This document shows, piece by piece, positions 40,933 to 50,883 of a stretch of DNA of 64,000 bases. Each line of letters opens with the position of its first letter. The stretch's first letter is position 1. Source of the DNA: Undaria pinnatifida (Eukaryota; Sar; Phaeophyceae; Laminariales; Alariaceae); NCBI GenBank assembly GCA_012845835.1, contig JABAKD010000012.1, forward strand, positions 4,019,570 to 4,083,569. Reading direction: 5' to 3'. Position numbers and translations under genes: made by a program. The notes below the pieces were generated by a model that made no database searches, was not told where the DNA came from, and worked only from the letters and a program-made list of their open reading frames with translations.

Positions 40933-41100
40933 TACAGTGGTGGTCCCAGGTTAGTACGGTGCCCGATAGTGCGGGCCCCCGTGTAGTGCGCTGAATAATC
41001 CCTTGTCACAACCCCCTCCCTACACTGTCGAGCCCGGGATCCCACTTTAGTGCGGATAAATACCGTTTGGCAAGGCACCTCATTGATGAAGGAGCACAAA
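40933..41100. repeat. Possible Tc1/pogo-like terminus
   Basis: TACAGTGGTGGTCCCAGGTT, then AGTACGGTGCCCGATAGTGC and a related CCCACTTTAGTGCGGATAAA, look like an end with subterminal repeats. No partner end was found. Confidence 0.3.
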
Positions 41101-41794
41101 CACTGTCAGAGTTAGTCTACGAAGGGCTGCTTACCGACGGACGATGCGGTAAGCTGACGGGGCTTTTGTGGTAGCTGTGGTGTTGTTTTGTTTGCCGTTT
41201 GATAGTATGTAGAAGAGTAGTCCTGAGCTTCAAGACCGATTCTACGGTACGGGGAGCCACACGTTTAGGGCCTCAATGTCTCAAATGCTCAAAGCAATTT
41301 CGCGGGAGTGTCCAGTTTTGATTCCGCGATAATAACCGCGGTAGAACTCTTTGTCGCGCTGCCAACCAACAAAATATTTAACGTTCGTTTTTTGAGCGAA
41401 ACGCGCAGCCAATTGCAGTAGGGGCCGAAGCTCGTTTGTGAAAATGAGAATCCTCAGCACCTGACTGATCGAACACAGATCCACCCGGTGACAAATCCAT
41501 GATCTACTCGCGCTCTTTACGCATTGCTTCTGATAGGCGTGACTGCATAGGATCTACAGCGGGAGATGGTTGATTCTTAATATTGATGTGATCGGCGGCC
41601 CCATTCTACGATATCGTCTGGTGGTGCCCTATGTGCCCTTTCGTTTGGTGTACTTAATGCAATAGTTTGTGCCTGGTCTCCTTTGTGCCCGCGGCGGCCC
41701 ATGGCGGTGCCATGCACCATCTATCCTCTCCACCTCGTGAGGGAGCCAGCCCCGTGCACGGGGTTATCGTTCAACACCTGCTACAGGGTAAAGG

Positions 41795-42075
41795 CGGTGC
41801 CCCGGTGGCGTATCAGGTTATCCTCGAGCCTGGTATAGGTCAGTTTCGCGAGTTCGAGCCCCCCCGAGTGCATTCTCGCATATATTCGTGGGGGGACTTT
41901 TTCTTGTGCACTCAAATTGACTTGCGGAAATCGCGAGAGCGTGAGTTAGAAACAACACTCGATGTAAATCGACGAGCAGTGGGATTGCTGAACCCTATGC
42001 GCGATAAAAATTGAAAGCAAGAACCGGGGGGGGAGAAGGGACGACACCTGTGACCACGGCTTGCCCAGAAGCTGG
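41795..42075 (+). mobile_element. tRNA-related SINE-like element, second copy
   Basis: An A-box-like GGTGGCGTATCAGGTTATCC near 41802 and a B-box-like GAGTTCGAGCCCC near 41850. The body shares AAATCGACGAGCAGTGGGAT, GCGATAAAAATTGAAAGCA and GACACCTGTGACCACGGCTT with 26860-27205. The A-rich tail is missing or lost. Confidence 0.55.
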
Positions 42076-42133
42076 AAAGTAGATGTGTGCAATTGAGGTG
42101 CTCTGTTTTTTTCGCGGAGGCGTTTCCCTTGAG

Positions 42134-42450
42134 GACGCGTGCTACATTAGAGGTAGCAGTTTTGTGCTAAAACGTTTTTCCAAGTGACGGTGCTTCTTGA
42201 CCAAAACAAACCGTCGGAAAATTTCTTTCTTTTTTTTTTCTCGTTCGCTTGCAACAACATCTTTTGTTTTGTTTTGTTTCGTTTTGTTTTTTAATTCCTA
42301 GGTCATGGAATTTGGTCATCGAGTTACGTAGCACTTTTCATCTATTTTTTTTCCATCATCAGTTTGTTGGGTGGAGGAACAGTAACTGCTGACAGACTAA
42401 GATAGAGTCCGAGAAAAAATGGGCGTATCCTCTATATCGCAGCATGAATC
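42134..42450. mobile_element. MITE family A, copy 5
   Basis: The left end ACGCGTGCTACATTAGAGGT and the decayed right end TCCTCTATATCGCAGCATGA are inverted. The interior shares GACGGTGCTTCTTGACC and CCTAGGTCATGGAATTTGGT with copy 3. It ends 12 bp before the next copy. Confidence 0.7.
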
Positions 42451-42461
42451 TGAGGAGCGGC

Positions 42462-42745
42462 ACCTGCTACCGATAGAGGTGTACAACATTTTTTTCTTAA
42501 TACTACCCCTCGATTTGGGAGCTTAAGACCTCTCTAAGGCAAAAACCAATTTGGAAAGAAAAATGAAACTGCTAGGATGATACCGGATGAAAAATCCCAC
42601 CTAGAGCCTAGGTACACACAACGGGAATCATCATGCAAAACAAAAATGACCCAGATTTCCGATGATTTTGAGGGTTGAGGATCCCCCCCGTCATTCAGAA
42701 AACATTTTCGCCAAAAAAAGGTATACCTCTATCGTAGCACGCGTC
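42462..42745. mobile_element. MITE family A, copy 6
   Basis: The ends are ACCTGCTACCGATAGAGGTG and CCTCTATCGTAGCACGCGTC. It has the family CCGGATGAAAAATCCCAC and CCGTCATTCAGAAAACATTT blocks. It is in the opposite orientation to copy 5. Confidence 0.8.
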
Positions 42746-42876
42746 TAGCTCTATGCCTCGCTTCTGAGGCAATAACTGATATTTTGAGTAAAATGAAATG
42801 TGAATCTTGTGACGAACAAGCCCATATATTAGCCTAGGCATACAAAATACTCATACGCTGCAAAACTATAATGTGG

Positions 42877-42960
42877 TGTTATAAGGATTAGTTTGGGTAA
42901 GCTATTGGTTAACCTTTTGCGAGTGGTCAAACGGACTAATACCCCACTAATTCCTTAACA
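42877..42960 (+). repeat. 84-bp LTR, first copy
   Basis: TGTTATAAGG...CCTTAACA, followed by a two-base spacer and TGGCGTCGTCGACAG. Confidence 0.85.
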
Positions 42961-43149
42961 AATGGCGTCGTCGACAGACAATGGGTTTTTTGGGTCGTGG
43001 GTTCAAATCCCACATCCACCATAACAAACTTTTTTTTTTCCCAATCCGCTTTTTTTATTAATGCCGTCGCCTGTTCAGTGACGAACAACAGCAATGTCCC
43101 CCGTGTCTACCCCACTAACTCCTTAACAGTGGCATTACCGACGGTTTGG

Positions 43150-43222
43150 GATTAAGGAGCTTCGTCTTTCAGAAAAAACGAAATGCCGAAAAGCGCTACC
43201 TCTGTTTTCCTAGCACGCGCCA
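43150..43222. mobile_element. MITE family A, right-end fragment
   Basis: GGATTAAGGAGCTTCGTCTT ... GCTACCTCTGTTTTCCTAGCACGCGCC corresponds to the right arm of family A. It lies within the first internal region of the miniature LTR element, which may explain why that region is 250 bp longer than the second. Confidence 0.55.
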
Positions 43223-43419
43223 GCCCTTCCCCCCCCCCCTCGCTACCGCATCCTTGGCTCTCGTCTTCTAACGCACGCACGCCTGGCGTTTCTTTGTTTG
43301 TTTTGTTATTGCCCTGGAAGGCTGCAAAAGCCCGGGTTCCAGGGTTTAGAAACTCCCGCGGGGAAAGGGATAGTGTGGTTCTACGATGGTATTAGGGTAG
43401 AGAGAATGCGGGGGGATGG

Positions 43420-43503
43420 TGTTATAAGGCTCAGTTTGGGTAAGCTATTGGTTAACCATGTGCAAGTGGTCAAACGGACTAATACCCCCCTAATTCCTTA
43501 ACA
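43420..43503 (+). repeat. 84-bp LTR, second copy
   Basis: The same length and ends as the first copy, preceded by a G-rich purine tract and followed by the same spacer and primer-site motif. Confidence 0.85.
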
Positions 43504-43708
43504 AATGGCGTCGTCGACAGACCATGGGTTTTTTGGCTCGTGGGTTTGATCCCCACCGTCCACAATAATAAACTTTTCGGATTTTCCCCATGTCGAACTT
43601 GAAAAATACTCTCCCTGGTATCCCCAGGAAATGAAACAGCTTGGATATTGACAGAGGTCCGCCGTATATCCGGCCGACCTGCTATCCCGCCGTTTCAGGG
43701 GGGGAGAG

Positions 43709-43792
43709 TGTTATAAGGCTTAGTTTGGGTAAGCTATTGGTTAACCATGTGCAAGTGGTCAAACGGACTAATGCCCTACTAATACCTTAACA
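43709..43792 (+). repeat. 84-bp LTR, third copy
   Basis: The same length and ends, preceded by AGGGGGGGAGAG. No primer-site motif follows, as expected for a 3' LTR. Confidence 0.85.
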
Positions 43793-44164
43793 CTGGGTCA
43801 AGAGATTGCATCTGCTTCACTCGTCGCAATCACCTCCTCTTCCGCCTCGAAGCTGATTTAATAATTCAATAGATCTCATTCCACACGGAAACGCAAGTGG
43901 CCGACAGCGCGGGACCTAATTGATGGGTAAATTTGGAAGGCGGGTACGTTTTTGTGTCCCAAGGAATACGATCACAATTGGCGTCGTCGGCAGGACTTAA
44001 ACAAAACAATTGTGCAGGCACTACCGCAAGCGCTCTTCCCCCTCGAGGACTCAAGTCGGCGCGACGGACGACGATTTCCCGGGTCACTCCTATTCGCCCG
44101 CGGGTGCGCGTGCGCCCGAATGCGGCGAAGCTGTCGGGGCTTGATCCTCATTCCCATAGCTTCG

Positions 44165-44830
44165 CGACATGAAAAAGCTTCGCTTTCTTTTGGGTGGCCT
44201 GTCGTACTACTGCAAGTTCTTGATAAATATGTCCGAACGCATCCGGCCGATCACACAGCCCTCTTCAAGCAGGGCGTCAAGTTTGCGTTCACGGCTGGCA
44301 TCGAGGCCATATTTCGCGAACTTCTCGCCGAGCTCTCTGTTCCTCCCGTCTTGGTTTTTCCGCCGATTAGAACGCTGTGAAGGACGACTCCCGCCCTTTC
44401 CGGGTGTTCTCCGACGATAGCATCGATTTCTTTGGAGCTACACTTAAGCAGGAGCAGAAGGACGGCTCCGTGCGACCCATTGTTTACGCCAACTGCACTA
44501 CCTTTGGCTCGGAGAGACACTGGGCCCCGCTTGACTTGGAAGCAGGCATCATTGTATGGGCCGTCAATCGATTTTGACGCTATCATTGGGGGCATGACGT
44601 TCCGCGTCTTTCCGGACCACAAGGCGCTCGAGGGTATTGGCAAAGTCGGGGATCACAACGCACGATTCCAGAGGTGCCTTGGAGTTCCTCACCGCGCTCG
44701 ACTACACGCTCGAGTACCGAAAGAGCAGTGCTAACGGGAACTCCGGTTTCTTGCCCCGTCTCTCGCAACCCGCCACACGGGACACGGGTGGGTTGAGTCT
44801 AGCTGGGCTCATCCCTCATGGGCGATGAGG
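44165..44830 (+). pseudogene. Reverse transcriptase end and RNase H remnant
   Basis: Three frames are needed to follow the homology: 44169 onward, 44377-44577, and 44630 onward, where FLTALDYTLEYRKSSANGNS matches the RNase H/connection end. At least two frameshifts and several stops are present. Confidence 0.8.
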
Positions 44831-46149
44831 CCATATACCTCGTCGGGGCTTGCGGCTTGCGGGCGCCTTCTGCTCCCGTTCCCGACGCCGGGTTGGGTGG
44901 GCTGGTCCCCCGACCCGAGGGTGTTGTTTTCGGTAAGTTCTCAGTCGTTTTTTTTGTTTCTCATTATTTTCGCGTTTTTTGCGCGCATGAGCCACGCATG
45001 AGGATTGACGACCTTTCTGCTTCTACGGGGAGATTCTTCGATCGTCTCCGTGCTTTCGTCACCGCTGGCGATCGCCGTCCCGGCCGTGCGACCGTTTTTT
45101 CCTGCCGTCAATACCTCCTTCAACTTGGTTTTCGCTGCGTCGTCAGAGAAGATCCCAGCCGGCTCCTCCGTCAACGAACCTTCGGCAGGATGCCGACTCT
45201 GCTGGGATCATTGATCCGGCCACCTCCGCCCCTTCGCCTCCAGGTTCTCCGGCCCCACCGCTGCCTTCGGATTTTGGTACAGTGTCGCCTTCGGGCGGCA
45301 TTCCCAGCCGAGTGCTCCGACGAACAGCCACTGCTTCAGCTTCCTACTGAATATGGTCTCGGACCTAGCGGAGCCTCTCGTTCACCTGTTTGGCGGGTTA
45401 GCACCCCGCCACATGCTCCGCGCTCGCGACCGCCTTTTGCCGTTGCTGCGGACCCACGTCGCCCTCCAACGTCTGTCCCGACGGTACCCATGCCGTCCGA
45501 CCGCGACCGAGACGAGCTGTGGGAGCCCCTCTTTTGTCCCTCTCGTTCTTGTCTGGCCCCTCCTCCTGCTCTGCCCTCCCCTCTACTGCTACGTTCGACT
45601 TGGGCACCCTCAACGCCGCTGCTGAGTTGCATTTTGGCGATTCTGTTGCGCGTTATTCACACGCCGACCGGAAACGAGAGCCACAGGCGGAGCCCTAGCA
45701 CAATGCCCCCATCAGACAAATTCTCCTCGGCTGGCCGTTGGCCTTGTCCGCCGATATTTATTGTTTTTACGCGTTTTACTCCGCACTAGCGGCCCTCATT
45801 TGCACAATTGCAAGAGCCCGCCGGCAAAGGTCGCCACTGTACCAACCACCAGCGACGGAATCCTTGTCTTCATCCAAAAATCTACCCCGCCACGCCTTCC
45901 TCCCCATGCCACGACCAGTGGGACGCAAAACTTGTCTTTTGGACGACGCGTCTGTTCGCATTTACGTGCTATTGCACATGCACCCTTAGAACGTGCAGGC
46001 ATGCCGCCTTGCCGTGGAACGCACGCTCCGCATGCTCCAGTCGTTCTGAGTGTTGGGTGGGAATGAACCTTTACACCGGATGGTGATTACCACTGTCTGA
46101 AGCGCCAGGCACGGAAACCGTCGCGGCTGACGCTCCGGCGATCTATCGT

Positions 46150-47027
46150 TTCGATGCCCCTCTCTTCGGCGACAAGCGTTGCGTTTAACGTCGACTACAT
46201 TCGGCTCGTTGCCGGCCACCCCCAGAGGTAACATATACTCCATATGTATTTTTCACCGGCCGTTTCAGCCGTCGCGCGGACATGTTCGTGGTTGCTGCTG
46301 TCAAATTTACCGTCGAAGGCACGGGCAATATCAACCGATGCGTTTCCCTTCGGAGATGACCGCATAGACAACGGCGCTCAGTTCTTCTCGAAGCTTTCGC
46401 TCGCTGTTTACAAGATTCGTTAACAACATCACCAGTTCGTACCACCCCCACGCCAACTTTGGCGTGGAGCATGCCAATTAGACGCTGACGCTGGCGCTGA
46501 CTATAGTCGTCAATGAGGGCCAAGACGGTTGGGATACCCACACTCCTCTCGTCGATTTTTCCTACAATACAATTCAGTTCGCTCAGCCACCAGATAAGCT
46601 CCAAACGAGGTCTACATGGGCACGCTTCCCCGTCTCCCTCTCACGATTTTCGAACGCGCCGGGATCACCGGGGATCGGAGCTTCTCCCGCGATCGTCTCG
46701 CGTATTGCGGCCTGACAACAAAACACTAGCAGCGATCGTACGACAGCGTTTGCGGGCACCATGACCTCACAGCTGCTCGCGTGGATCACCGAAACTCCAC
46801 CCTGTCCGATGCCTGGCACCAGGTCCCGAAGATCGACGTGGGAAATTGGACCTGGGCGTATGTACGGCCGCCATTGTCCGACAGGGTGTGAACGCTGTGG
46901 CGCGGGCGAGACGGGGGTCAAGGACGAACTTTCGCTCCATTGGATGGGTCCCAGCAACATTATTGCGGTCGGCCCCTGTTTTTGCGTCGCCACACCGGAC
47001 GGCTCCCTTCTCGGGGCTAAACGCCTG
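46150..47027 (+). pseudogene. Integrase remnant
   Basis: Core-domain motifs remain (DNGAQF with its downstream lysine and the HPHAN...GVEHAN block), followed by PNEVYMGTLPRLPLTIF-like and SLHWMGPSNIIAVGPC segments in shifting frames. Several stops occur. Confidence 0.8.
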
Positions 47028-47029
47028 TA

Positions 47030-47311
47030 GAGTCCTCCCACGTTAGGGGATGCAGTTGTTGGATTAGCTATTAATATTTATGTCCGATGGAGCTCCTCTA
47101 GTGAGGAACTAGCGGTTATTCATAACTCAAGTAATTTCACGACTATAGACTTGTTTTTAGGGCTAAAGAATAGATGCTTGTTCGGGTTGTGCGATTGAAT
47201 GCCTCCTTCGAAGTCATTTTTCGGGTGGTGATATATTGAGCTGCTCCTCGTGTTAGGAGCTCCGAAAGTTCTTAGAATCTTCTGCTGCACCCCTAGCGTG
47301 GGATGGCTCTC
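47030..47311. mobile_element. TA-flanked MITE (family J) inserted in the gypsy element
   Basis: The 282-bp element has inverted ends of about 28 bp (left GAGTCCTCCCACGTTAGGGG; right complement GAGAGCCATCCCACGCTAGG) and is flanked by TA on both sides (47028-47029 and 47312-47313). Without the element and one TA, the gypsy frame on the left runs into the frame on the right. TA target choice suggests Tc1/mariner-type mobilisation. Related sequences are at 4826-4955 and 63457-63735. Confidence 0.75.
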
Positions 47312-47313
47312 TA

Positions 47314-47789
47314 CTGGAATCCCCCCTCGGGTATACCCGGCGCGGATGCACGCCGCCGTGTCTCCTTGTTGCACTGCAGGCTCTGTGCCAACCCCTGTGA
47401 CAGCGACGACACGCCTAAGTATCTGATGGGTGAGTTGGCACAGTGCGTGCTCAACGAACTCGCCGAGAAACCCCCACCTTATCACGTCACCCTAAACAAC
47501 GTGTCGACACCCCTTCGACGACTTAAGGTGGGGACGGGGTCATCGCGACGGTGTACAAGACGCAGTGGACTGGACTCTCTCACCCGTCCTGGGAGGGGGA
47601 GGTGGACCTCCACCATTCTCACAGCAGCAGGTTTATTTCTCTATTGGGCCGAACGCCGAACCAGCACCACCAAACCAACCGCTTATACAGTCAGATGCGC
47701 ATTGTTGCGCAACGAGAGCTCTCTCGCGGTAACGGTGAGCGCTGGGGTACGGCTCCATGCCATGGGCTGATGGCTCCTAAACGCCCCCT
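47314..47789 (+). pseudogene. Chromodomain tail of the gypsy element
   Basis: An open frame from 47303 encodes CANPCDSDDTPKYLMGELAQ and PPPYHVTLNNVSTPLRRL. A frameshift follows, with YKTQWTGLSHPSWEGEVDLH in another frame. The aromatic cage-type W..L..PSWE pattern fits a chromodomain or chromo-shadow relative. Confidence 0.7.
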
Positions 47790-47813
47790 TAGTCGTGGTT
47801 TAAACCACGACTA
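47790..47813. other. Perfect 24-bp palindrome
   Basis: TAGTCGTGGTTT followed by its exact complement. It lies just after the gypsy chromodomain segment. Its role is unknown; it could be a chance or transposon-derived palindrome. Confidence 0.9.
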
Positions 47814-48446
47814 TGTAGTAGTGATTATCAGTTCCTTTACTATTACAATACGCCTCGAGAATACAGGTTATATCTGCCCCTTCTGCATAATATGCAGAAA
47901 GGAAAGCCAAGAGCATTAATGTAAGTCTAATGTAACATCTTTGAATGGGCCAGCTGTCTAGAAACAACAACCCGTAAATCGGTAGTGGGGACCGTCCCAT
48001 ACTACACTACCCTTACTAGCCAAAGTACTGCAAGAGTACTAGACCTTATTATCGATTTCCAGTCTTCCGTTTGAGGATTGTTTCTGGGATTCCTCAGCCT
48101 CGCAGGATAGAAAAGGTGTGGAAATCGGTTTTGAGGAGCTGCATCTTTGCGTCGTGTTCGAGTTCGCGGAACCAGCGTTCCTCCAAATCTTTCGTATTTC
48201 CGCTTGTCATACCGCTCATCAGGATGGGCTAGTGTTATGAGCTCGCGGCCGAAGCCTGCAAGGGTTCAAGTTCCAGGATTTGGAATTACGGAAACGGGAT
48301 TGCGCACAGTACTTCGACGCCATTTATGTACAGGGTATGTAAGCTGGACGAATCAAGAGATCAGCCCCCCCCTTTCTCGTCGTTCAGTTACCTTTTCGTC
48401 CTGTCTCGAGTGGGAACTATTACACAACGACACAGAACAACTCTTG
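47814..48446. other. No gene seen
   Basis: No exon, tandem array or repeat match that I could support between the gypsy remnant and the next inverted-repeat element. Confidence 0.45.
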
Positions 48447-48708
48447 AGTCTTACTACGGTAGCCCCCCCAACTTTTCTTGAACGAGATCGCTGGTTTTGA
48501 AACCAGCTCCCGGCCGCACCTACCGACATACGATTCCCCCTTGCCATCGCGACGTCATCGTTCGATACTCATTTTCATACAAGAAAATGCACGAATGTTT
48601 TTATTTTTTCGTAGCCTCCTTCCGTGTGTCGAGCAGCTATAAAACGTTCGTCAAAGGAAATCGCTGTTTCGTTTTTTTTTGGGGGGGGAGGCTATCGTAG
48701 AATCAGTC
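48447..48708. mobile_element. MITE family B, copy 4
   Basis: The ends are TTACTACGGTAGCCCCCCCA and GGGGGGGAGGCTATCGTAGA. A single ACGTTCGTCAAAGGAAATCG block lies next to the right end, the unit that is amplified 14-fold at 39.75-40.19 kb. Confidence 0.75.
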
Positions 48709-48924
48709 TCTTCTACACAAGGAACAAAGGCGGGTGCGCGGGAGAAAGCCTGGAAAGGGGGTGGTAGTTTGTGTCGTAAATGATGCAATTAATTTTCACA
48801 CGAACCAACACTCATCTTCGCAAACAGCATGATTACCACTAGTATACAAACTTGGGGGTATTACGATATAATTTGTTGCTTGATTTATCGGCTTTTAGTT
48901 TAGAGGCTTTGAGGGTCATGAACA

Positions 48925-49870
48925 GTGTACATGTATGCACACCCATGTTATATGATACATATTGCAAGGCTCCCCTGCGGGATGGGGTTTCATGATGGGG
49001 TTGGCTTGATATCCCGGGGGCGTCGCAAGTCGAAAAGAGGGAACATATACGGGCGTTCTAATGATATGCATGATATGAGCTATTATACCGCTTTTTTGCT
49101 GTTGTTGCTGCTGTGTGCTTCGTGTACGTTTGAGGTCCAACGATGTATTTCATTGTTGGCGTTGAACGTGAAAATGTTGTCGTCGTGGTTCGCGCTCCTG
49201 CTGCTGCTGGTGCGGTGCACCAACCACACACATGGTAGACCAGAGCTTGGAGCACGGCTGTCGTTGTATCGGTGCTGCTGTACTGCTGCTGCGCTATTTT
49301 ATATTATCGACTTTGTGGCCGGGAGACTGAGAAGCTGCTTTTGAACGAAAAAAACACCTCTCGTCTTGATCGTTTTGTGTGCCTATAGGACAGCACACAC
49401 TCCGCTCACACATTACAGAGCGCGCACGTAGACACGCACAGAAGCACCGTTCATGGTTGTCACAAAAATATGTTGCTGCTGCGTCGTGCCAGTAGTAGCA
49501 GACATACGAGAGGGCATAAACAACATTGGACTGATGTTGTGCAGCGGGCAGGAGAACGGAGCGGATAAAAACGCGTGAGAGCGGAGTGATCTATGTATTA
49601 CTTCATTGAAAAGTAACAACAAACTGTGGGGTTTTCCACGCACCCGTCGGCTCGGCGAGGCGGAACGCAATCCCTCGACAAGAGAGCCAAGATGATCTCA
49701 TTGGCGACTTTCGACGCTCAGAGTACGCGCCACGGAACTCGGCCGGGCTGCAGACATGCGTCGTAATGCACCGACGTATCCATTGCTTGCTCCGCAGACA
49801 GACGCGCGAGAAGAATCCCTTAAGGGCCAGCTGCCGAAGAGCAGCACAATAATATGCCACAAAAAAAAAC
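48925..49870. repeat. Composite repeat D-H, complete copy
   Basis: The D part (48925-49340) runs from AGGCTCCCCTGCGGGATGGG through GATATCCCGGGGGCGTCGCA to GGCCGGGAGACTGAGAAGCT. The H part (49341-49870) runs from AAAAACACCTCTCGTCTTGA through a CACCGTTCATGGTTGTCACA block to ACATGCGTCGTAATGCACCG. Other D parts are at 54893, 55215 and 59868; other H parts at 56405 and 61537. Confidence 0.65.
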
Positions 49871-50139
49871 TAAAAAAATGCTTCATTTTTTTTCAACACG
49901 TTTATTCAAAATTTAGTATTAATAACACATACCAGGTAGATAGTATGTGCATACTATGCGTGGCGGGGGGGTTCGCCCAAGAGATTGCTGACGATATTGT
50001 TGGGTGCTTCGAGCCCCAAATTGTGCACTTCTTCATTCCTTATACCTGGTAGTTCGTTAGACAGCAGTCGTCGTAGCGGTGTTATTAGTGTTAAAAGGAA
50101 TTGCCAGTTGGGCCTGCGAAAAAAAAAAAACCACCACAC

Positions 50140-50560
50140 TCAGTGCTCTGTATGACCACACCCGCTCGTACGTCGACTCGCTTGCCAAGACAGCTTCCGA
50201 GAGCATAGAGGCGACAGTTCGCAAACGGAGGATATTGCTTGCGGGATTCGTGGCACGTATGGGGGAGGAGCGTTTGCCACAGAGGGTGGTGTTTGAGGAG
50301 CTTGATGGGGGTAAGGGCCACTCAGGGGGGCAAGAGAAGGAGTGAGTGGTGCACCTGAAGGAGGATATGTCGGCCTTTGGAATTAAGTTCGAAGGGTGGT
50401 GAAAGGCTGCACAGAAAGCCGGCAGATGGTTTCGACGGGAAGAGGAGGGAGCAGAGTCATCCACGGAAATGGTATAGCGCGGAGAGCTGTAGAGCTGCAG
50501 AGCGACACGCAAAGGGCACGGCAGCGCTATCCACCGTTGACATCTCTAAGCGGCCGGGGG
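50140..50560 (+). pseudogene. LINE 3' coding remnant
   Basis: The frame at 50150-50345 encodes RKRRILLAGFVARMGEERLP followed by a FEELDGGKG segment; after a stop come HLKEDMSAFGIKFEGW and QKAGRWFRREEE. This resembles the region after the reverse transcriptase of LINE elements (the GHVARM...RLP...LKEDL pattern). Stops and loss of the upstream part make it a fossil. Confidence 0.55.
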
Positions 50561-50665
50561 GAGGGGGGCGCAGGTGGGTGTGGAGGGGGGAGGGGGAGAG
50601 GGAGGAGGGGTGGAGGGGGGGAGGGGGGAGGGGGGGGGAGGGGGAGGGGAGGGGGGAAGGGGGGT
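50545..50665. repeat. G-rich purine tract
   Basis: About 120 bp almost entirely of GGGGAGGGGG-type purines. It could form G-quadruplex or triplex structures. Non-coding. Confidence 0.85.
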
Positions 50666-50883
50666 CGTCCTGCCCAGGAGAATGACGTCTGGGTCTGGAC
50701 ACCATTGCCTTGACGTTTGTGGGCCTTCCAACGGCCGTCACGAGCTAGCGTAAGGCCGCCCTGACTTCTTCGCTTCGTTGCGTTCTCCCCCCAGTGCCAT
50801 TGATGCACGTGCTTCCTACCCTCTATGAGCCTGAAGTCGTCTTTAGTCAGTTCCTCGAGGGTCTGCTATTAATAGCATGGTGC

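Larger units (their letters stand above)
42877..43792 (+). mobile_element. Tandem miniature LTR retrotransposon (TRIM/SMART-like), three LTRs
   Basis: Three direct repeats of exactly 84 bp (42877-42960, 43420-43503, 43709-43792) each begin TGTTATAAGG and end CCTTAACA, the TG..CA form of LTRs. They differ at about 5-6 positions in pairs. After the first and second comes AA then TGGCGTCGTCGACAGAC, a likely primer-binding site of the same type as the gypsy element next door. Purine-rich tracts (GGGGGGGAGAG; GCGGGGGGATGG) precede the third and second. The internal regions of 459 and 205 bp hold no protein. A clear 5-bp target duplication is not seen. Confidence 0.8.
43977..47789 (+). pseudogene. 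Decayed Ty3/gypsy retrotransposon with chromodomain
   Basis: A primer-site-like TGGCGTCGTCGGCAGGAC is at 43979. After a large internal deletion come the end of reverse transcriptase (FLLGGLSYYCKFL near 44180), RNase H (VFSDDSIDFFGATLKQEQKD near 44400; GSERHWAPLDLEA), an integrase core (DNGAQFFSKLSLAVYK near 46370; YHPHANFGVEHAN-like near 46440) and its C-terminal region (SLHWMGPSNIIAVGPC). A chromodomain-like segment with YKTQWTGLSHPSWE lies near 47560. The frame shifts many times and carries stops, so it is dead. An inverted-repeat element interrupts it at 47030-47311. Chromodomain gypsy elements integrate by DNA strand transfer; this copy cannot. No flanking LTR pair was found. Confidence 0.85.

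Noticed and set aside
42960-43030. A complete tRNA gene
   Set aside because: Only a T-arm-like stem and a CCA-like end are visible; no acceptor, D or anticodon arms can be drawn.
44818-45789. 323-codon frame as an independent gene
   Set aside because: It lies between the RNase H and integrase remnants of the gypsy element and is low-complexity Pro/Arg-rich; treated as part of the decayed element.
47030-47311. Solo LTR
   Set aside because: At first it looked like an LTR because it recurs and starts TGTAGAG, but its ends are inverted repeats flanked by TA and the gypsy frame resumes beyond it.
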